From NCBI GenBank assembly GCA_004322045.1, contig SCRN01000014.1, positions 62,001-126,000 on the forward strand: DNA of 64,000 nt. The letters run 5' to 3'. Positions 1 to 9,093 of the stretch are shown here, in pieces. The position numbers and the translations under genes were made by a program. Each line of letters opens with the position of its first letter. Within the stretch, counting starts at the first letter, position 1. The notes beneath the pieces are model-generated. The model saw only the letters and a list, made by a program, of their open reading frames with translations. It was not told the DNA's origin and searched no databases. This DNA is from Paraburkholderia sp. (GTDB lineage: Bacteria > Pseudomonadota > Gammaproteobacteria > Burkholderiales > Burkholderiaceae).

Positions 1-39
1 CGCTGCAGGCGACAGTTGAACAGATCGAAGCTACGCGCC

Positions 40-85
40 GCCGATCATCCGCGAGCGGCGTCGTGGCCGCACGCGGATGATCGGC
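40..85. repeat. inverted repeat downstream of DUF3443 gene
   Basis: Perfect 14-base arms at 40-53 and 72-85 with an 18-base loop, lying 25 bases past the stop of the DUF3443 gene. It could end that transcript, but there is no T-run after the stem in either direction. The rest of 1-109 shows no gene. Confidence 0.5.
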
Positions 86-109
86 AGTAATGGATAAGAG
101 GCAGTCGCC

Positions 110-1489
110 TCAGAAGGCGACGTAAGCCGCCGTCCCCACGTTGAGCGCGCCGCTGCTTGCCGTGTCGTAATTGAAATAGACCTTGCGACCGTAGAAGAAT
201 GGCATACCGAAATCAACCGCCAACAACCCGCCGTTGCCGCCCAGGTTCGAGAACGCAAAGCCGCCGCCGTTGCGCAGGTCCAACCAATTCCCAATGCTGA
301 TCGGGATCGTCGCGGTCGCGCTATTGAATCCGGTTACCGAAGGCTGCAACGATACGGCGGACGCCGGGCAAAAGAAGCCGCTCAGATCGGAGCAGGCAAG
401 AATACCGGGCGTATCGGGGAAGAAGAGCCCGTTCGATCCGGTGTCGAAAAATGCCGCGCGCTGAGTCGACGACGTGTCGTTATAGGTCGCACCACCCAGC
501 GAAGCACTTTGGACGTCGCCATAGTGATCGGTCGTGAACTCTTGGATGCCTGAGGACGGCACCGCATTGTTTGCTTGCGTACCGAGCCCGAAGGTCAAAT
601 AGCCGGAAGCGCTCGTCGCGCCAGTGGCCCCGACAGGCGGCATATCCAAAATCACGCCATTGGTGTTGCCGCTCGCGAAAAACTGAACCGGGTTGGCCAC
701 TTGCTGGGTGTTCGGCACCGCCAAGTTGGTGCAGTTGCTCATCGTGCCACCGCTCAACGTGCATCCGTAATAGAGATCGTTGTTGGTCGTGACCTGGCAA
801 CCCGTGCCGCAGTCATATTTCGCCGTCCCGATACCGAGAATGCCGTTGGCGGCGAGAGAGGACGGCGTGTCGTGAAGCGTCGTTGGGCTTGCGCACGCGT
901 TGTTGCTGCCACCGGCCGCCGATTGCGCGATGTCGCCAAGAATCTGGATAGGCATACCCGAGGTCGCCGTCGCAGTCTCGCCACCGATCTGCACGTCCGC
1001 CACGCGCACCGATCCCCATGACGAACCGTCGGCGAAGCCCATGCATTCGGCCACGGCTTGTCCCGACACCGTCTCGACCGGCAACGCATTGAGCATGGTA
1101 CTGTTCAGTGCACTGGAGGTCAGCCGCAATCCGTACGATCCCGTGTCGAGTTGGATGTTGTTGATGGTCTGGCAGACGCTCGTGCCGTGCTGGCAAACGG
1201 TTACGCTCACCATCGGGATGTTTGCCGCCCCCATCGCGGAAGACACCAGGACCGCCACCTGATTGGTGGCCAACGAAGCCGGCGTGCTCGAGACAGGGCC
1301 GCTCGCGACGACGCTCGAGTTGCCGCTGGTGTTACCGGACGGGGTTCCGCCCGTGCTGCCGCTACTAGACGTCGTGCTTGCAGTGCTGCTCGAGCCTCCT
1401 CCGCCGCCGCAACCCGCGACAAGACCGACGATTGCCGCCAACCCGAACGCACTCAGCGTGCGGGCCAATGCTTTATTGATCTGCAACAT
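110..1489 (-). CDS. DUF3443 domain-containing secreted lipoprotein-like protein
   Basis: A 459-residue protein. The start chosen at 1489 gives a normal export signal: basic N-terminus, hydrophobic stretch, then an Ala-Gly-Cys lipobox followed by a Gly/Ser/Thr-rich linker up to about residue 85. An in-frame start 40 codons upstream would bury this signal. The body matches the DUF3443 family (conserved LDTGSYGLR and FDTGSNGLFF segments, which resemble the paired Asp-Thr-Gly motifs of aspartic-protease folds). Function is unknown; the protease-like reading is inference only. It sits 22 bases downstream of the DUF2844 gene, and this pairing is common in Burkholderiaceae, so the two probably form one secreted unit. 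Confidence 0.85.
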   Translation of the reverse strand: MLQINKALARTLSAFGLAAIVGLVAGCGGGGGSSSTASTTSSSGSTGGTPSGNTSGNSSVVASGPVSSTPASLATNQVAVLVSSAMGAANIPMVSVTVCQHGTSVCQTINNIQLDTGSYGLRLTSSALNSTMLNALPVETVSGQAVAECMGFADGSSWGSVRVADVQIGGETATATSGMPIQILGDIAQSAAGGSNNACASPTTLHDTPSSLAANGILGIGTAKYDCGTGCQVTTNNDLYYGCTLSGGTMSNCTNLAVPNTQQVANPVQFFASGNTNGVILDMPPVGATGATSASGYLTFGLGTQANNAVPSSGIQEFTTDHYGDVQSASLGGATYNDTSSTQRAAFFDTGSNGLFFPDTPGILACSDLSGFFCPASAVSLQPSVTGFNSATATIPISIGNWLDLRNGGGFAFSNLGGNGGLLAVDFGMPFFYGRKVYFNYDTASSGALNVGTAAYVAF

Positions 1490-1511
1490 GGTTCTGCTTG
1501 CCCTCGATCGT

Positions 1512-2036
1512 TTATTGGATATCGGAAGCACTGAGGCCGACCGGCAAAGCCGAGGGCAAATAGGCTTGTCCGCCGAACGCGCCCATGTGGCCGCCCGAGC
1601 GCACCACAAGACCAGGCAGTTCGATCACGAGAGGGCCGCGGCCTGGATGCGCCGCGCGCAGCGCGTTACGCGCGCTATCGAATTGAGGGAAGTAATTGCC
1701 GAGCAGCACCGCCAAGTTGGGCATCGCAGGGCCGCCCCACGCAATACCGAATACGGTGCCGGCTGTCGAGGTGTACTCGCGCACGATCGTGCCGCTGCCG
1801 AAAGTCGTTTGCGTCACCGTATAGGAAGCGGTGCTCGCGCTCGCAGCGCTCGCCGCACCCGATGCGGCATGAACGACAGAAGAGACAGAAGAGACGGGAG
1901 ACACTGAAACCGACGTCGCGCCGGCAGGCGGCGGCGTGGGGGTGCCGCCGAGCGCGGCGAGCGCGGGCGCGGCCACGCCCATTACCCCGCAGGTCAGCGC
2001 GGCGCAAAACGCGGCGCGCATGGTTTTATTCGACAT
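1512..2036 (-). CDS. DUF2844 domain-containing exported protein
   Basis: A 174-residue protein with a clear Sec signal peptide (about residues 1-28, ending in an Ala-x-Ala type site). A short Pro-rich segment follows, then a compact DUF2844 domain with YTVTQTTFGSGTIVREY and an internal GIAWGGPAMPNL segment. Function is unknown. It precedes the DUF3443 gene in the same direction with a 22-base gap, so co-transcription is likely. An AAGAGG ribosome site lies about 10 bases before the ATG. Upstream of it, 2037-2281 separates this pair from the chemotaxis operon and holds only its promoter region. Confidence 0.85.
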   Translation of the reverse strand: MSNKTMRAAFCAALTCGVMGVAAPALAALGGTPTPPPAGATSVSVSPVSSVSSVVHAASGAASAASASTASYTVTQTTFGSGTIVREYTSTAGTVFGIAWGGPAMPNLAVLLGNYFPQFDSARNALRAAHPGRGPLVIELPGLVVRSGGHMGAFGGQAYLPSALPVGLSASDIQ

Positions 2037-2281
2037 TTTTAATAAGCCTCTTATGGGTTGACTTTTTTATCGCGCCCCTCGGCGCTTTAGCTTTCATGCC
2101 GGAGCCATTTTTAAACACCTTCGGCGCTCGCACCGACGCGCCGGGCGTGCGGGAAATGGACCGAGCGTCGTCCCGCGTCGCGCATGCACAGGGGCGGCGC
2201 CGCGTTCGGCGGCCCGCCCCTGGAAACCTGAAACCTGAATTCTGAAACTCCGAACTCGAACCCTGCGACGGCGCAATGCCG

Positions 2282-2986
2282 TCAGAAGCCCAAGCTCGCG
2301 AGCAAATCGTCGACGTCGGATTGATCTTGGACGACGTCGGCACGTCCCTCGGGGTTGATCTGAGGACCGTTGAGCAAGTGCTCGGGCGTCCCCGTCGCGC
2401 CCGGCTCGGCCGCGAGCGCGGCCGCCGTCTGCGCGAACTGCTCGCGCCGCTCGGGCGCGATGTTTTCCACGAGCACCGTCAAGAGCTGCTGCTCGATGAT
2501 GTACACCATATCCATGATCTTTTTGATGACCTGGCCGGTCAGATCTTGGAAATCCTGCGCCATCATGATTTCGAGCAGCTTTTGATTGGTGGCGGAGGTG
2601 GCGTCGGGCACACTCGTGAGAAACGCGCGCGTGTCGTTCATCAGCGTGCGCACTTCCTCGCGCTCGATCGGGGCGGCGTACCAGTGCTCCCAGCGCGTGT
2701 CGAGCGCGGCCGCATCGGCTTGCAGCTGCTCTTGCAGCGGCTTGGCGATATCGATCGCCGTCAGCACGCGCTCGGCCGCTTGCTCGGTCATGTTCGCGAC
2801 ATACTTGAGCCGGTCGCGCGCGTCGGGCACCGCCTCGGCGGCCTGCTCGACGTGCTTGTCGAGCCCCAGCTCGCGCATCGAATCGCGCAGCGTCTTCGTC
2901 AGTTGGCCGATGCGCGCGAGAATGCGGTCGGTCGTCAAATCGGGGCCGTCGGCGCCATCCGATTGCAGATTGGTGGCTTCGTTCAC
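2282..2986 (-). CDS. cheZ: protein phosphatase CheZ
   Basis: A 234-residue CheZ that removes phosphate from CheY-P in the cytoplasm and so ends the chemotactic signal. The long helical-hairpin region contains the hallmark AQDFQDLTGQVIKKIM segment; its Gln and Asp are the catalytic residues of the family. The acidic C-terminal tail ending DDLLASLGF is the CheY-binding peptide. The start is a GTG at 2986, one base after the cheY stop codon; a longer reading would overlap cheY. It is the last gene of the motility/chemotaxis operon, so cheY and cheZ are translationally coupled. Confidence 0.95.
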   Translation of the reverse strand: MNEATNLQSDGADGPDLTTDRILARIGQLTKTLRDSMRELGLDKHVEQAAEAVPDARDRLKYVANMTEQAAERVLTAIDIAKPLQEQLQADAAALDTRWEHWYAAPIEREEVRTLMNDTRAFLTSVPDATSATNQKLLEIMMAQDFQDLTGQVIKKIMDMVYIIEQQLLTVLVENIAPERREQFAQTAAALAAEPGATGTPEHLLNGPQINPEGRADVVQDQSDVDDLLASLGF

Positions 2987-2987
2987 T

Positions 2988-3383
2988 TCAGCTCCCGGTC
3001 TTGGCCATCTTCTCGATAATCTTCGTGAGTTTTTCATCGAGCGTGGCGGCGGTAAACGGCTTCACCACGTAGCCGCTCGCGCCGGCCTGCGCCGCCGCGA
3101 TGATGTTTTCCTTCTTCGACTCGGCCGTCACCATGAGCACCGGCAAGTGCGAAAGCGAGGCATCCGCGCGAATGCGCTTGAGCATTTCCAAGCCGTCCAT
3201 ATTCGGCATGTTCCAGTCGGAAATGACGAAATCGAACCCGCCGCCCTGCAGGCGCGATAAACCCGTCGCACCGTCCTCGGCTTCGTCCACGTTCCCGTAG
3301 CCGAGCTCCTTCAAGAGGTTGCGGACGATCCGGCGCATCGTCGGAAAATCGTCCACCACCAAAATTTTCATGCTTTTGTCCAT
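2988..3383 (-). CDS. cheY: chemotaxis response regulator CheY
   Basis: A 131-residue single receiver domain that carries the signal from CheA to the flagellar switch protein FliM. The acidic pocket is Asp11/Asp12 and the phospho-acceptor is Asp56. Thr86 and Lys108 complete the active site, and [20 protein letters not shown] is the typical alpha4-beta5 surface. It lies between cheB and cheZ, as in other Burkholderiales. A second, more divergent receiver gene (11459-11833) lies between motB and cheA; this copy, next to cheZ, is the likely motor-binding CheY. Confidence 0.96.
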   Translation of the reverse strand: MDKSMKILVVDDFPTMRRIVRNLLKELGYGNVDEAEDGATGLSRLQGGGFDFVISDWNMPNMDGLEMLKRIRADASLSHLPVLMVTAESKKENIIAAAQAGASGYVVKPFTAATLDEKLTKIIEKMAKTGS

Positions 3384-3435
3384 CTTCGTTCCCTTTAACC
3401 TGAATTGGTCGGCGCAAGAAACCGGGCTCGCCCGG

Positions 3436-4533
3436 TCACACGCGCTGCACTCGATCGCCCATCGCCGCGAGACGTGCCATCACTCTGCGGCTCATTTCCG
3501 ATAAAGGCGCGATCTCGTCGGCCGCGCCCAACGCGATCGCCTCGCGCGGCATGCCGAAGACGATGCAGCTCGCCTCATCCTGCGCGAGAGTGTATGCGCC
3601 CGCATTTCGCATGTCTAACAATCCAGCCGCACCGTCGCGGCCCATCCCCGTGAGGATGACGCCCACGGCGTTCTTGCCGGCATGCTGCGCCGCCGAGCGA
3701 AACAGAACGTCGACGGAAGGCCGGTGGCGGTTGACCGGCGGGTCGTCCGACAAGTGTGCAATGTAGTTCGCCCCGCTGCGCGCAAGCAATAGATGTGCAT
3801 GGCCCGGCGCGATATAGGCGTGGCCCGGCAGCACACGCTCGCCGTGCTCCGCTTCCTTGACGGTGATCCGGCATAGCCCGTTCAAGCGCTGCGCGAACGA
3901 CTTCGTAAAACCCGGCGGCATATGCTGCGCGATCAGGACAGCCGGTGCGTCGGGCGGCAGCGGCGTCAGCAGTTCGCGAATCGCCTCGGTGCCCCCCGTC
4001 GAAGCGCCGACGATGATCAGCTTTTCGGTACTGACGAGCGGATTGTTGAGCATCGGCGCATGAGCGCTCGCGGCCGGTGCGCTGCCGGCGGCCGGCGCCG
4101 GAGCAACGGTGCGCGCGCGCACGCGTGCGCGGGCGGCGGCGCGGATCTTGTCGGCCAGCTTTTCCGCGTAATCGAGCATGCCGTCGCGAATCCCGACCTT
4201 GGGCTTCGTGACGAAGTCGACCGCGCCCAGTTCGAGCGCGCGCAGCGTGATTTCCGAGCCGCGCTCGGTGAGCGAGGAGACCATCACCACCGGCATCGGG
4301 CGCAACCGCATCAGCTTCTCGAGGAAGTCGAGCCCGTCCATGCGCGGCATTTCCACGTCCAGCGTCAGCACATCGGGGTTGTGCTGCTTGATCAGCTCGC
4401 GTGCGACGAGCGGGTCCGGCGCCGTCGCGCAGACCGCCATGTCGGGCTGACCGTTGATGATCTCCGTCATCAGGCTGCGAATCAGCGCCGAGTCGTCGAC
4501 ACACAATACTTTGATTTTCTGCACGGCGATCAT
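3436..4533 (-). CDS. cheB: chemotaxis protein-glutamate methylesterase CheB
   Basis: A 365-residue protein with an N-terminal receiver domain (phospho-acceptor Asp59 in [12 protein letters not shown]). An Ala/Pro linker spans about residues 133-165, and a C-terminal methylesterase domain has the catalytic triad Ser178 (VGASTGG), His204 (AQHMPPG) and Asp300 (GMGRDG). It removes methyl groups from, or deamidates, receptor glutamates and works against CheR for adaptation. It follows cheD, so the adaptation genes cheR-cheD-cheB are contiguous. Confidence 0.96.
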   Translation of the reverse strand: MIAVQKIKVLCVDDSALIRSLMTEIINGQPDMAVCATAPDPLVARELIKQHNPDVLTLDVEMPRMDGLDFLEKLMRLRPMPVVMVSSLTERGSEITLRALELGAVDFVTKPKVGIRDGMLDYAEKLADKIRAAARARVRARTVAPAPAAGSAPAASAHAPMLNNPLVSTEKLIIVGASTGGTEAIRELLTPLPPDAPAVLIAQHMPPGFTKSFAQRLNGLCRITVKEAEHGERVLPGHAYIAPGHAHLLLARSGANYIAHLSDDPPVNRHRPSVDVLFRSAAQHAGKNAVGVILTGMGRDGAAGLLDMRNAGAYTLAQDEASCIVFGMPREAIALGAADEIAPLSEMSRRVMARLAAMGDRVQRV

Positions 4534-4612
4534 GCCTCCCGCCGGGCCGCCCCGAGGCAGGCATGCACCCCCTCGGCAGGTAGAGAACGAATGTGAACGC
4601 GGGGGTAATTCA

Positions 4613-5386
4613 TTAAGCCTCCTCTACGGTCTTGGCGCTGTTGCTCGGGGCCGTCGCGGCGCCGCGTGCGCTCGCGCCGAATAGCTCGACGCGCGGCTTG
4701 GCCGCGGGCGAGCCGAACAACTCGACCCGCGGCTTTTGCGCGGGCGCCTGGCCGTTGTTCGTGAACAATTCCACGTGGCCGAGCTCACGGGCGGCACGCG
4801 CGTGCCGCGCGGCGCGCGCCTCGGCCACTTGCCTGGCGAGCGCCTGCTCGCGCTCGGCGACGTTCGGCTCTTGCTGCAGCCGCAGCTTCTTGACCATCGC
4901 TTGCCCTGTGTCGGGCATGAACGCGACCTTGCGCGGATGCACGCCTTGAAGATCCTCGGCAACGATGCGGATTTTTTCGAGGGCCAGGTAGCGCCGCACG
5001 AACTCGGCGTTGCGATCGCCGATGTTGATCGTCGTCATGCCCGCCAGCACCGCCGCCCCGCCGAATACCTTCGCTTCGAAACGCTCGCGCCGCCCGCCCA
5101 TCTTGATCAGTTCGTTGATGAGCACTTCCATGGCGTAGGCGCCGTAGCGCATCGAATCGGATGCCGCCTGCGAGGGTTGCTCGCCGTCGTCGGGCAGCAT
5201 GAAGTGGTTCATGCCGCCGATCCCGGCCGTACGGTCATGAATGCAGGCGGCGACGCACGAGCCCAGCACGGTCACGAGCACCATGTCCTCGCGCGTCGTA
5301 TAGAACTCGTTCGGCAACAGCTTCACGCCGCGCCGGCCGAAGTGATTGTCGAAATACAGATTCGTGGCGATCGGTAAGGCGCTCAT
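4613..5386 (-). CDS. cheD: chemoreceptor glutamine deamidase CheD
   Basis: A 257-residue CheD that deamidates receptor glutamines. The catalytic Cys44 (LGSCVAACI) and His61 (GGMNHFMLP) are both present. The ATG at 5386 overlaps the cheR stop by four bases, giving tight coupling; longer readings would run inside cheR. Compared with compact CheD proteins it carries a long C-terminal tail (about residues 175-257) that is Ala/Arg/Pro-rich. This tail contains three VELF copies at 205-208, 221-224 and 233-236, the last two inside a repeated PRVELFG unit. The tail's function is unknown. Confidence 0.95.
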   Translation of the reverse strand: MSALPIATNLYFDNHFGRRGVKLLPNEFYTTREDMVLVTVLGSCVAACIHDRTAGIGGMNHFMLPDDGEQPSQAASDSMRYGAYAMEVLINELIKMGGRRERFEAKVFGGAAVLAGMTTINIGDRNAEFVRRYLALEKIRIVAEDLQGVHPRKVAFMPDTGQAMVKKLRLQQEPNVAEREQALARQVAEARAARHARAARELGHVELFTNNGQAPAQKPRVELFGSPAAKPRVELFGASARGAATAPSNSAKTVEEA

Positions 5387-6390
5387 GCTATGGCCTCCCG
5401 CCGGGCCTTCCCGTGGGCGGCCGATGCTGGCTCGTCCCCGCGTTCCTCGCGCGCGCCGCTGGAGCGCCCACCGCCATTTGCCGGCAGATCGCGCGAGAGC
5501 TCGTATACCGTCTGGCCGCGCAAGCGAAACGCCTGCGTGACGTAGGTGAAATTCTCCGAGTGGCCGGCGAAGAGCAGCCCGCCCGACTTGACGAGCGGTT
5601 CGAAACGCGCGAGCACTTGCGACTGCGTCGGCTTGTCGAAGTAGATCATCACGTTGCGGCAGAAGATCGCATCGAACGGCTGACGCAGTCCGTAATCGGC
5701 GTCGGTCAGGTTCAACTGAGCGAAGCGGATCATCGAACGCAGTTCGGGACGCACCTTGACGAGGCCCGCATGCGCCCCGGTCCCCTTCAGGAAGAAGCGC
5801 TTCAGCTGCTCGGGGCTCAGCTGCTTGACTTGGTCGAGCGAATAGACGCCCGCCTCGCCTTTGGCGAGCACTTGCGTATCCAGATCGGTCGCGAGCACCG
5901 TCGTTTGGCGCGCTTGCGATTCGCCGAGCGCCTCGACGAGCGTCATCGCGATCGAGTATGGCTCTTCCCCGGTCGAAGCGGCCGAGCACCAAATCGAAAC
6001 CGGCTGCTGGCGGCGCTTGACGAAATCGGCGAGGATCGGGAAGTGGTGCGATTCACGGAAGAAGGCCGTCAGGTTCGTGGTCAGCGCGTTCGTGAACGCC
6101 TCCCACTCCGCCGCGCTGTTTTCCGATTCGAGCAGGTCGAGGTAGTGCCGAAACGAATCGAGGCCGCGCGCGCGCAGCCGCCGTGCGAGGCGGCTGTATG
6201 CCATGTCGCGCTTGTGCTCGGACAGCGAGATGCCCGCGCGCCGATGGATCAGCTCGCGAATGCGGGCGAAATCGGCGGCGGTGAACTCGAAATCGCGATC
6301 AGCGAAGCCAGCGCCGGAGCCGGCTGGTCGATCGTCGAGGCCGCCCGACTCGCCCCGCTCGGGCCGAAGAATTGCGCGCGCTGTCGTCAT
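5383..6390 (-). CDS. cheR: chemotaxis protein methyltransferase CheR
   Basis: A 335-residue SAM-dependent methyltransferase that methylates receptor glutamates. The N-terminal helical domain (about residues 35-90, [12 protein letters not shown]) is followed by the methyltransferase core with [15 protein letters not shown] for SAM binding and [14 protein letters not shown] for catalysis. The receptor encoded just upstream ends in DWETF, the type of C-terminal pentapeptide that tethers CheR. The gap 6391-6561 to that gene holds no gene. The N-terminal 30 residues are low-complexity, and the exact start is moderately certain. Confidence 0.95.
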   Translation of the reverse strand: MTTARAILRPERGESGGLDDRPAGSGAGFADRDFEFTAADFARIRELIHRRAGISLSEHKRDMAYSRLARRLRARGLDSFRHYLDLLESENSAAEWEAFTNALTTNLTAFFRESHHFPILADFVKRRQQPVSIWCSAASTGEEPYSIAMTLVEALGESQARQTTVLATDLDTQVLAKGEAGVYSLDQVKQLSPEQLKRFFLKGTGAHAGLVKVRPELRSMIRFAQLNLTDADYGLRQPFDAIFCRNVMIYFDKPTQSQVLARFEPLVKSGGLLFAGHSENFTYVTQAFRLRGQTVYELSRDLPANGGGRSSGAREERGDEPASAAHGKARREAIA

Positions 6391-6561
6391 GGTGCTTCTC
6401 TCACGTCATAGATGCCAAGCCGTGCCGTCGCCTGCACAGCCCCCGCTCGCGCGGGCTCGCGCCGCGCAATGAATCGCCCGATTGCGGGCGGGGTGCCGAA
6501 ACGCCACATGCTCGTCTGCCTTTCCTGCTAACGGCGCGCGCAACGAGCGCGCGCCGCGGGT

Positions 6562-8502
6562 TCAAAACGTTTCCCAGTCGTCGTCCGACTTGCTGCTCGA
6601 GGCCGTGACGGCGGGAGCCGGGGCGATCGCCGCCGGGGCGGCCTTCACGGCCGGTTTGGCAGCGGCCGGGGCGCTTCGCGCAACGGGAGCCGGCTTAACG
6701 GCGAGCGCAGGCTTCGCGCTCGGTGCTGCCTGGGCGGCGCTCGTTGCATCGGCTGCCGCTGCCGCACCGCTCGTCCCGTGCGAAGCTTGCGCCGCGCTCA
6801 GTGCCTTCGGCTCGCTCGTGCGCACCGAATGAGCCTTCTGCGCCGAGGACGACACGCGCTTGGCGGCCGGCTTCACACTAAGCTGCGCCGGCGTGCTGCG
6901 TGCGCTCTTCGCCGTGTGCGACGCCGGCGCCGCGCTTGCCGCGTGTCCGCCTTCGATGCGCCATTGGCCCACGACGGTCTTCAACTGCCGCGTTTGCTCC
7001 TCGAGCGACGCCGCCGCTGCCGCCGCCTGCTCGACGAGCGCCGCGTTCTGCTGCGTCACGTCGTCCATCTGCGTAAGGGCGCGATTGACACCCTCGATAC
7101 CGGTCGATTGCTCTTCCGAAGCCGCGCTGATCTCACCCATGATGTCGGTCACGCGGCGCACGGCTTGAACGATTTCGTCCATGGTCGTGCCGGCGCGGCC
7201 CACGAGCTCGGAGCCGCTCGCCACCTTATCGGCCGAATCGCCGATCAGCCCTTTGATTTCCTTGGCCGCGGCCGCACTGCGCTGCGCGAGGCTGCGCACT
7301 TCGCCGGCGACGACCGCGAACCCGCGCCCTTGCTCGCCCGCGCGCGCCGCTTCCACCGCCGCGTTCAGCGCGAGGATGTTGGTCTGGAAGGCGATCCCTT
7401 CGATCACGCCGATGATGTCGACGACCTTGTTCGAACTCGTCGCAATGTCCTGCATCGTGGTCACGACCTGGCTCACGACCTCGCCGCCGCGCATCGCGAT
7501 GTCCGACGCATTGACCGCAAGCTGGCTCGCTTGCCGGGCGTTCTCGGTGTTCTGCCGCACGGTGCCGGTGAGCTGGCCCATGCTCGTCGCCGTTTGCTGC
7601 AGCGAAGCGGCTTGCTCTTCGGTGCGTTGCGACAGATCGGTGTTGCCGATCGAAATCTCGCGCGCGCCGACGTCGATCGATTCGGTGCCCGTATGCACCG
7701 CCTTGACCATGGTCGTGATCGCGCTCTGCATGCGCAGGATGCCGGCGTATAGGCGGCCGATCTCGTTGCTGCCGTACACGCGCACGCTGCGCGTCAGATC
7801 GCCGTCGGCGATGTGTTCGAAATGAGCAATCGCGTCGTTGATCGGCTGCACGATCAGCCCGCGCAACGCGAAACGAAAGAACACGACCAGCACGATCGCG
7901 AGCGCCGTCATGGCGATGATCAGCGAGCTCATCAGCGTGATGCTCTCGGCCGATTGTGCGCGCTGCGACTCGGCATGCTGTTGGCGCGCATTGAGCACCG
8001 TGGCGGCCACTTTGTCGAACGCGACGAACATCGGGCTGATCTTGGTATCGGCGATGGCGTGATAGGCAGCCAGATCGCCCGCTTGCGCAGCGGCGAACTC
8101 GGGCTCGACGCCGTCGTGCAGCAATGTCGCGTGGCGCGCATTGAGCTCGTCGACGAGCGCGCTATCGACGCCTTCGCGGGGCGTGCCGGAGAAGGTTTGC
8201 CACGCCTGATTCGAGGCGGCGAGCAAGGCTTGGGCGCGCGCCAGCACCGTCTTCGCTTCGTCGGCGTTGCCCGCCTCGGACAGTGCGCGGAAGCGATCGA
8301 GCGCGATGCGCGAGCGCAGCAGATAGCTGCTCGCTTCGTCCAGCGCATGGATCGTCGGCAAATCGCCGCGCGCGAGCGAATCGAGCGAGCGGGTCGCGCC
8401 CGAGAGAGCGGTCAGCCCGAGCACGCCGACCGCAATGGTCAGCGCGACGAGCGCGGCGCCCAGGGCCGTCAACGTCGTGCGAATCGACCAGTTTTGCAAC
8501 AT
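6562..8502 (-). CDS. methyl-accepting chemotaxis protein (Tsr/Tar type)
   Basis: A 646-residue transmembrane chemoreceptor. TM1 is at about residues 8-32, and a periplasmic four-helix-bundle sensor domain extends to about 190. TM2 follows (about 190-215), then HAMP, methylation helices and the conserved signalling hairpin ([20 protein letters not shown]-type core; methylation segments around residues 270-300 and 480-500). A long Ala/Pro/Lys linker (about 535-635) leads to the C-terminal DWETF, a CheR/CheB docking pentapeptide. The ATG at 8502 has GGAG 8 bases upstream; a TTG two codons earlier is less likely. It lies between cheW and cheR. The ligand cannot be told from sequence. Confidence 0.94.
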   Translation of the reverse strand: MLQNWSIRTTLTALGAALVALTIAVGVLGLTALSGATRSLDSLARGDLPTIHALDEASSYLLRSRIALDRFRALSEAGNADEAKTVLARAQALLAASNQAWQTFSGTPREGVDSALVDELNARHATLLHDGVEPEFAAAQAGDLAAYHAIADTKISPMFVAFDKVAATVLNARQQHAESQRAQSAESITLMSSLIIAMTALAIVLVVFFRFALRGLIVQPINDAIAHFEHIADGDLTRSVRVYGSNEIGRLYAGILRMQSAITTMVKAVHTGTESIDVGAREISIGNTDLSQRTEEQAASLQQTATSMGQLTGTVRQNTENARQASQLAVNASDIAMRGGEVVSQVVTTMQDIATSSNKVVDIIGVIEGIAFQTNILALNAAVEAARAGEQGRGFAVVAGEVRSLAQRSAAAAKEIKGLIGDSADKVASGSELVGRAGTTMDEIVQAVRRVTDIMGEISAASEEQSTGIEGVNRALTQMDDVTQQNAALVEQAAAAAASLEEQTRQLKTVVGQWRIEGGHAASAAPASHTAKSARSTPAQLSVKPAAKRVSSSAQKAHSVRTSEPKALSAAQASHGTSGAAAAADATSAAQAAPSAKPALAVKPAPVARSAPAAAKPAVKAAPAAIAPAPAVTASSSKSDDDWETF

Positions 8503-8538
8503 CGTCAATCTCCGTTTGATGCGCTCGAGCTTTGCGCG

Positions 8539-9069
8539 TTACTGCGCGAAGGTTTCGATGAGCGCCATTTCCTTGCTGACCATCAGTTTCTCGATGTCCA
8601 TGAGGATCAGCATGCGCCCTTCGACGGTGCCGAGGCCCGTCAGATACTCCGCGGTCAGCGTCGCGCCGAATTCGGGCGCGGGCATGATCTGGTCGGCCGT
8701 CAGCGTCAGCACGTCCGACACGCCGTCCACCACCATCCCGACCACGCGGTGCGCGACGTTCAAGATGATCACGACGGTTTGATGGTCGTACTCCACGCGG
8801 CCGAGCTGGAACTTGATCCGCATGTCGACGATCGGCACGATGATGCCGCGCAGGTTGATCACGCCCTTGATGAATTCGGGCGCGTTGGCGATGCGCGTCA
8901 CGCTGTCGTAGCCGCGAATCTCTTGCACCTTCAAGATGTCGATGCCGTACTCTTCCGCGCCGAGCGTGAAGATCAGAAACTCTTGCCCGGCCGCATCGGC
9001 CTGCAATGCGTCGCGACGGCCGCCCGCGACGAGCGCGCCGCTTGCACTATTGGTTTGGACTTCAGCCAC
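8539..9069 (-). CDS. cheW: chemotaxis coupling protein CheW
   Basis: A 176-residue CheW that bridges receptors and CheA in the signalling array. The SH3-like fold shows [25 protein letters not shown] near the N-terminus. The central [13 protein letters not shown] segment and [11 protein letters not shown] complete the family signature. The start is taken as GTG at 9069, behind a G-rich ribosome site. A TTG four codons earlier is possible. It sits between cheA and the chemoreceptor gene. Confidence 0.95.
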   Translation of the reverse strand: MAEVQTNSASGALVAGGRRDALQADAAGQEFLIFTLGAEEYGIDILKVQEIRGYDSVTRIANAPEFIKGVINLRGIIVPIVDMRIKFQLGRVEYDHQTVVIILNVAHRVVGMVVDGVSDVLTLTADQIMPAPEFGATLTAEYLTGLGTVEGRMLILMDIEKLMVSKEMALIETFAQ

Positions 9070-9093
9070 GTTAGCCCCCAAACGGTTAGGGAA

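Noticed and set aside
2296-3019. Long plus-strand open frame opposite cheZ and cheY
   Set aside because: High GC leaves long open antisense frames. It is Arg/His/Leu-rich, matches no family and lies opposite clear CheZ.
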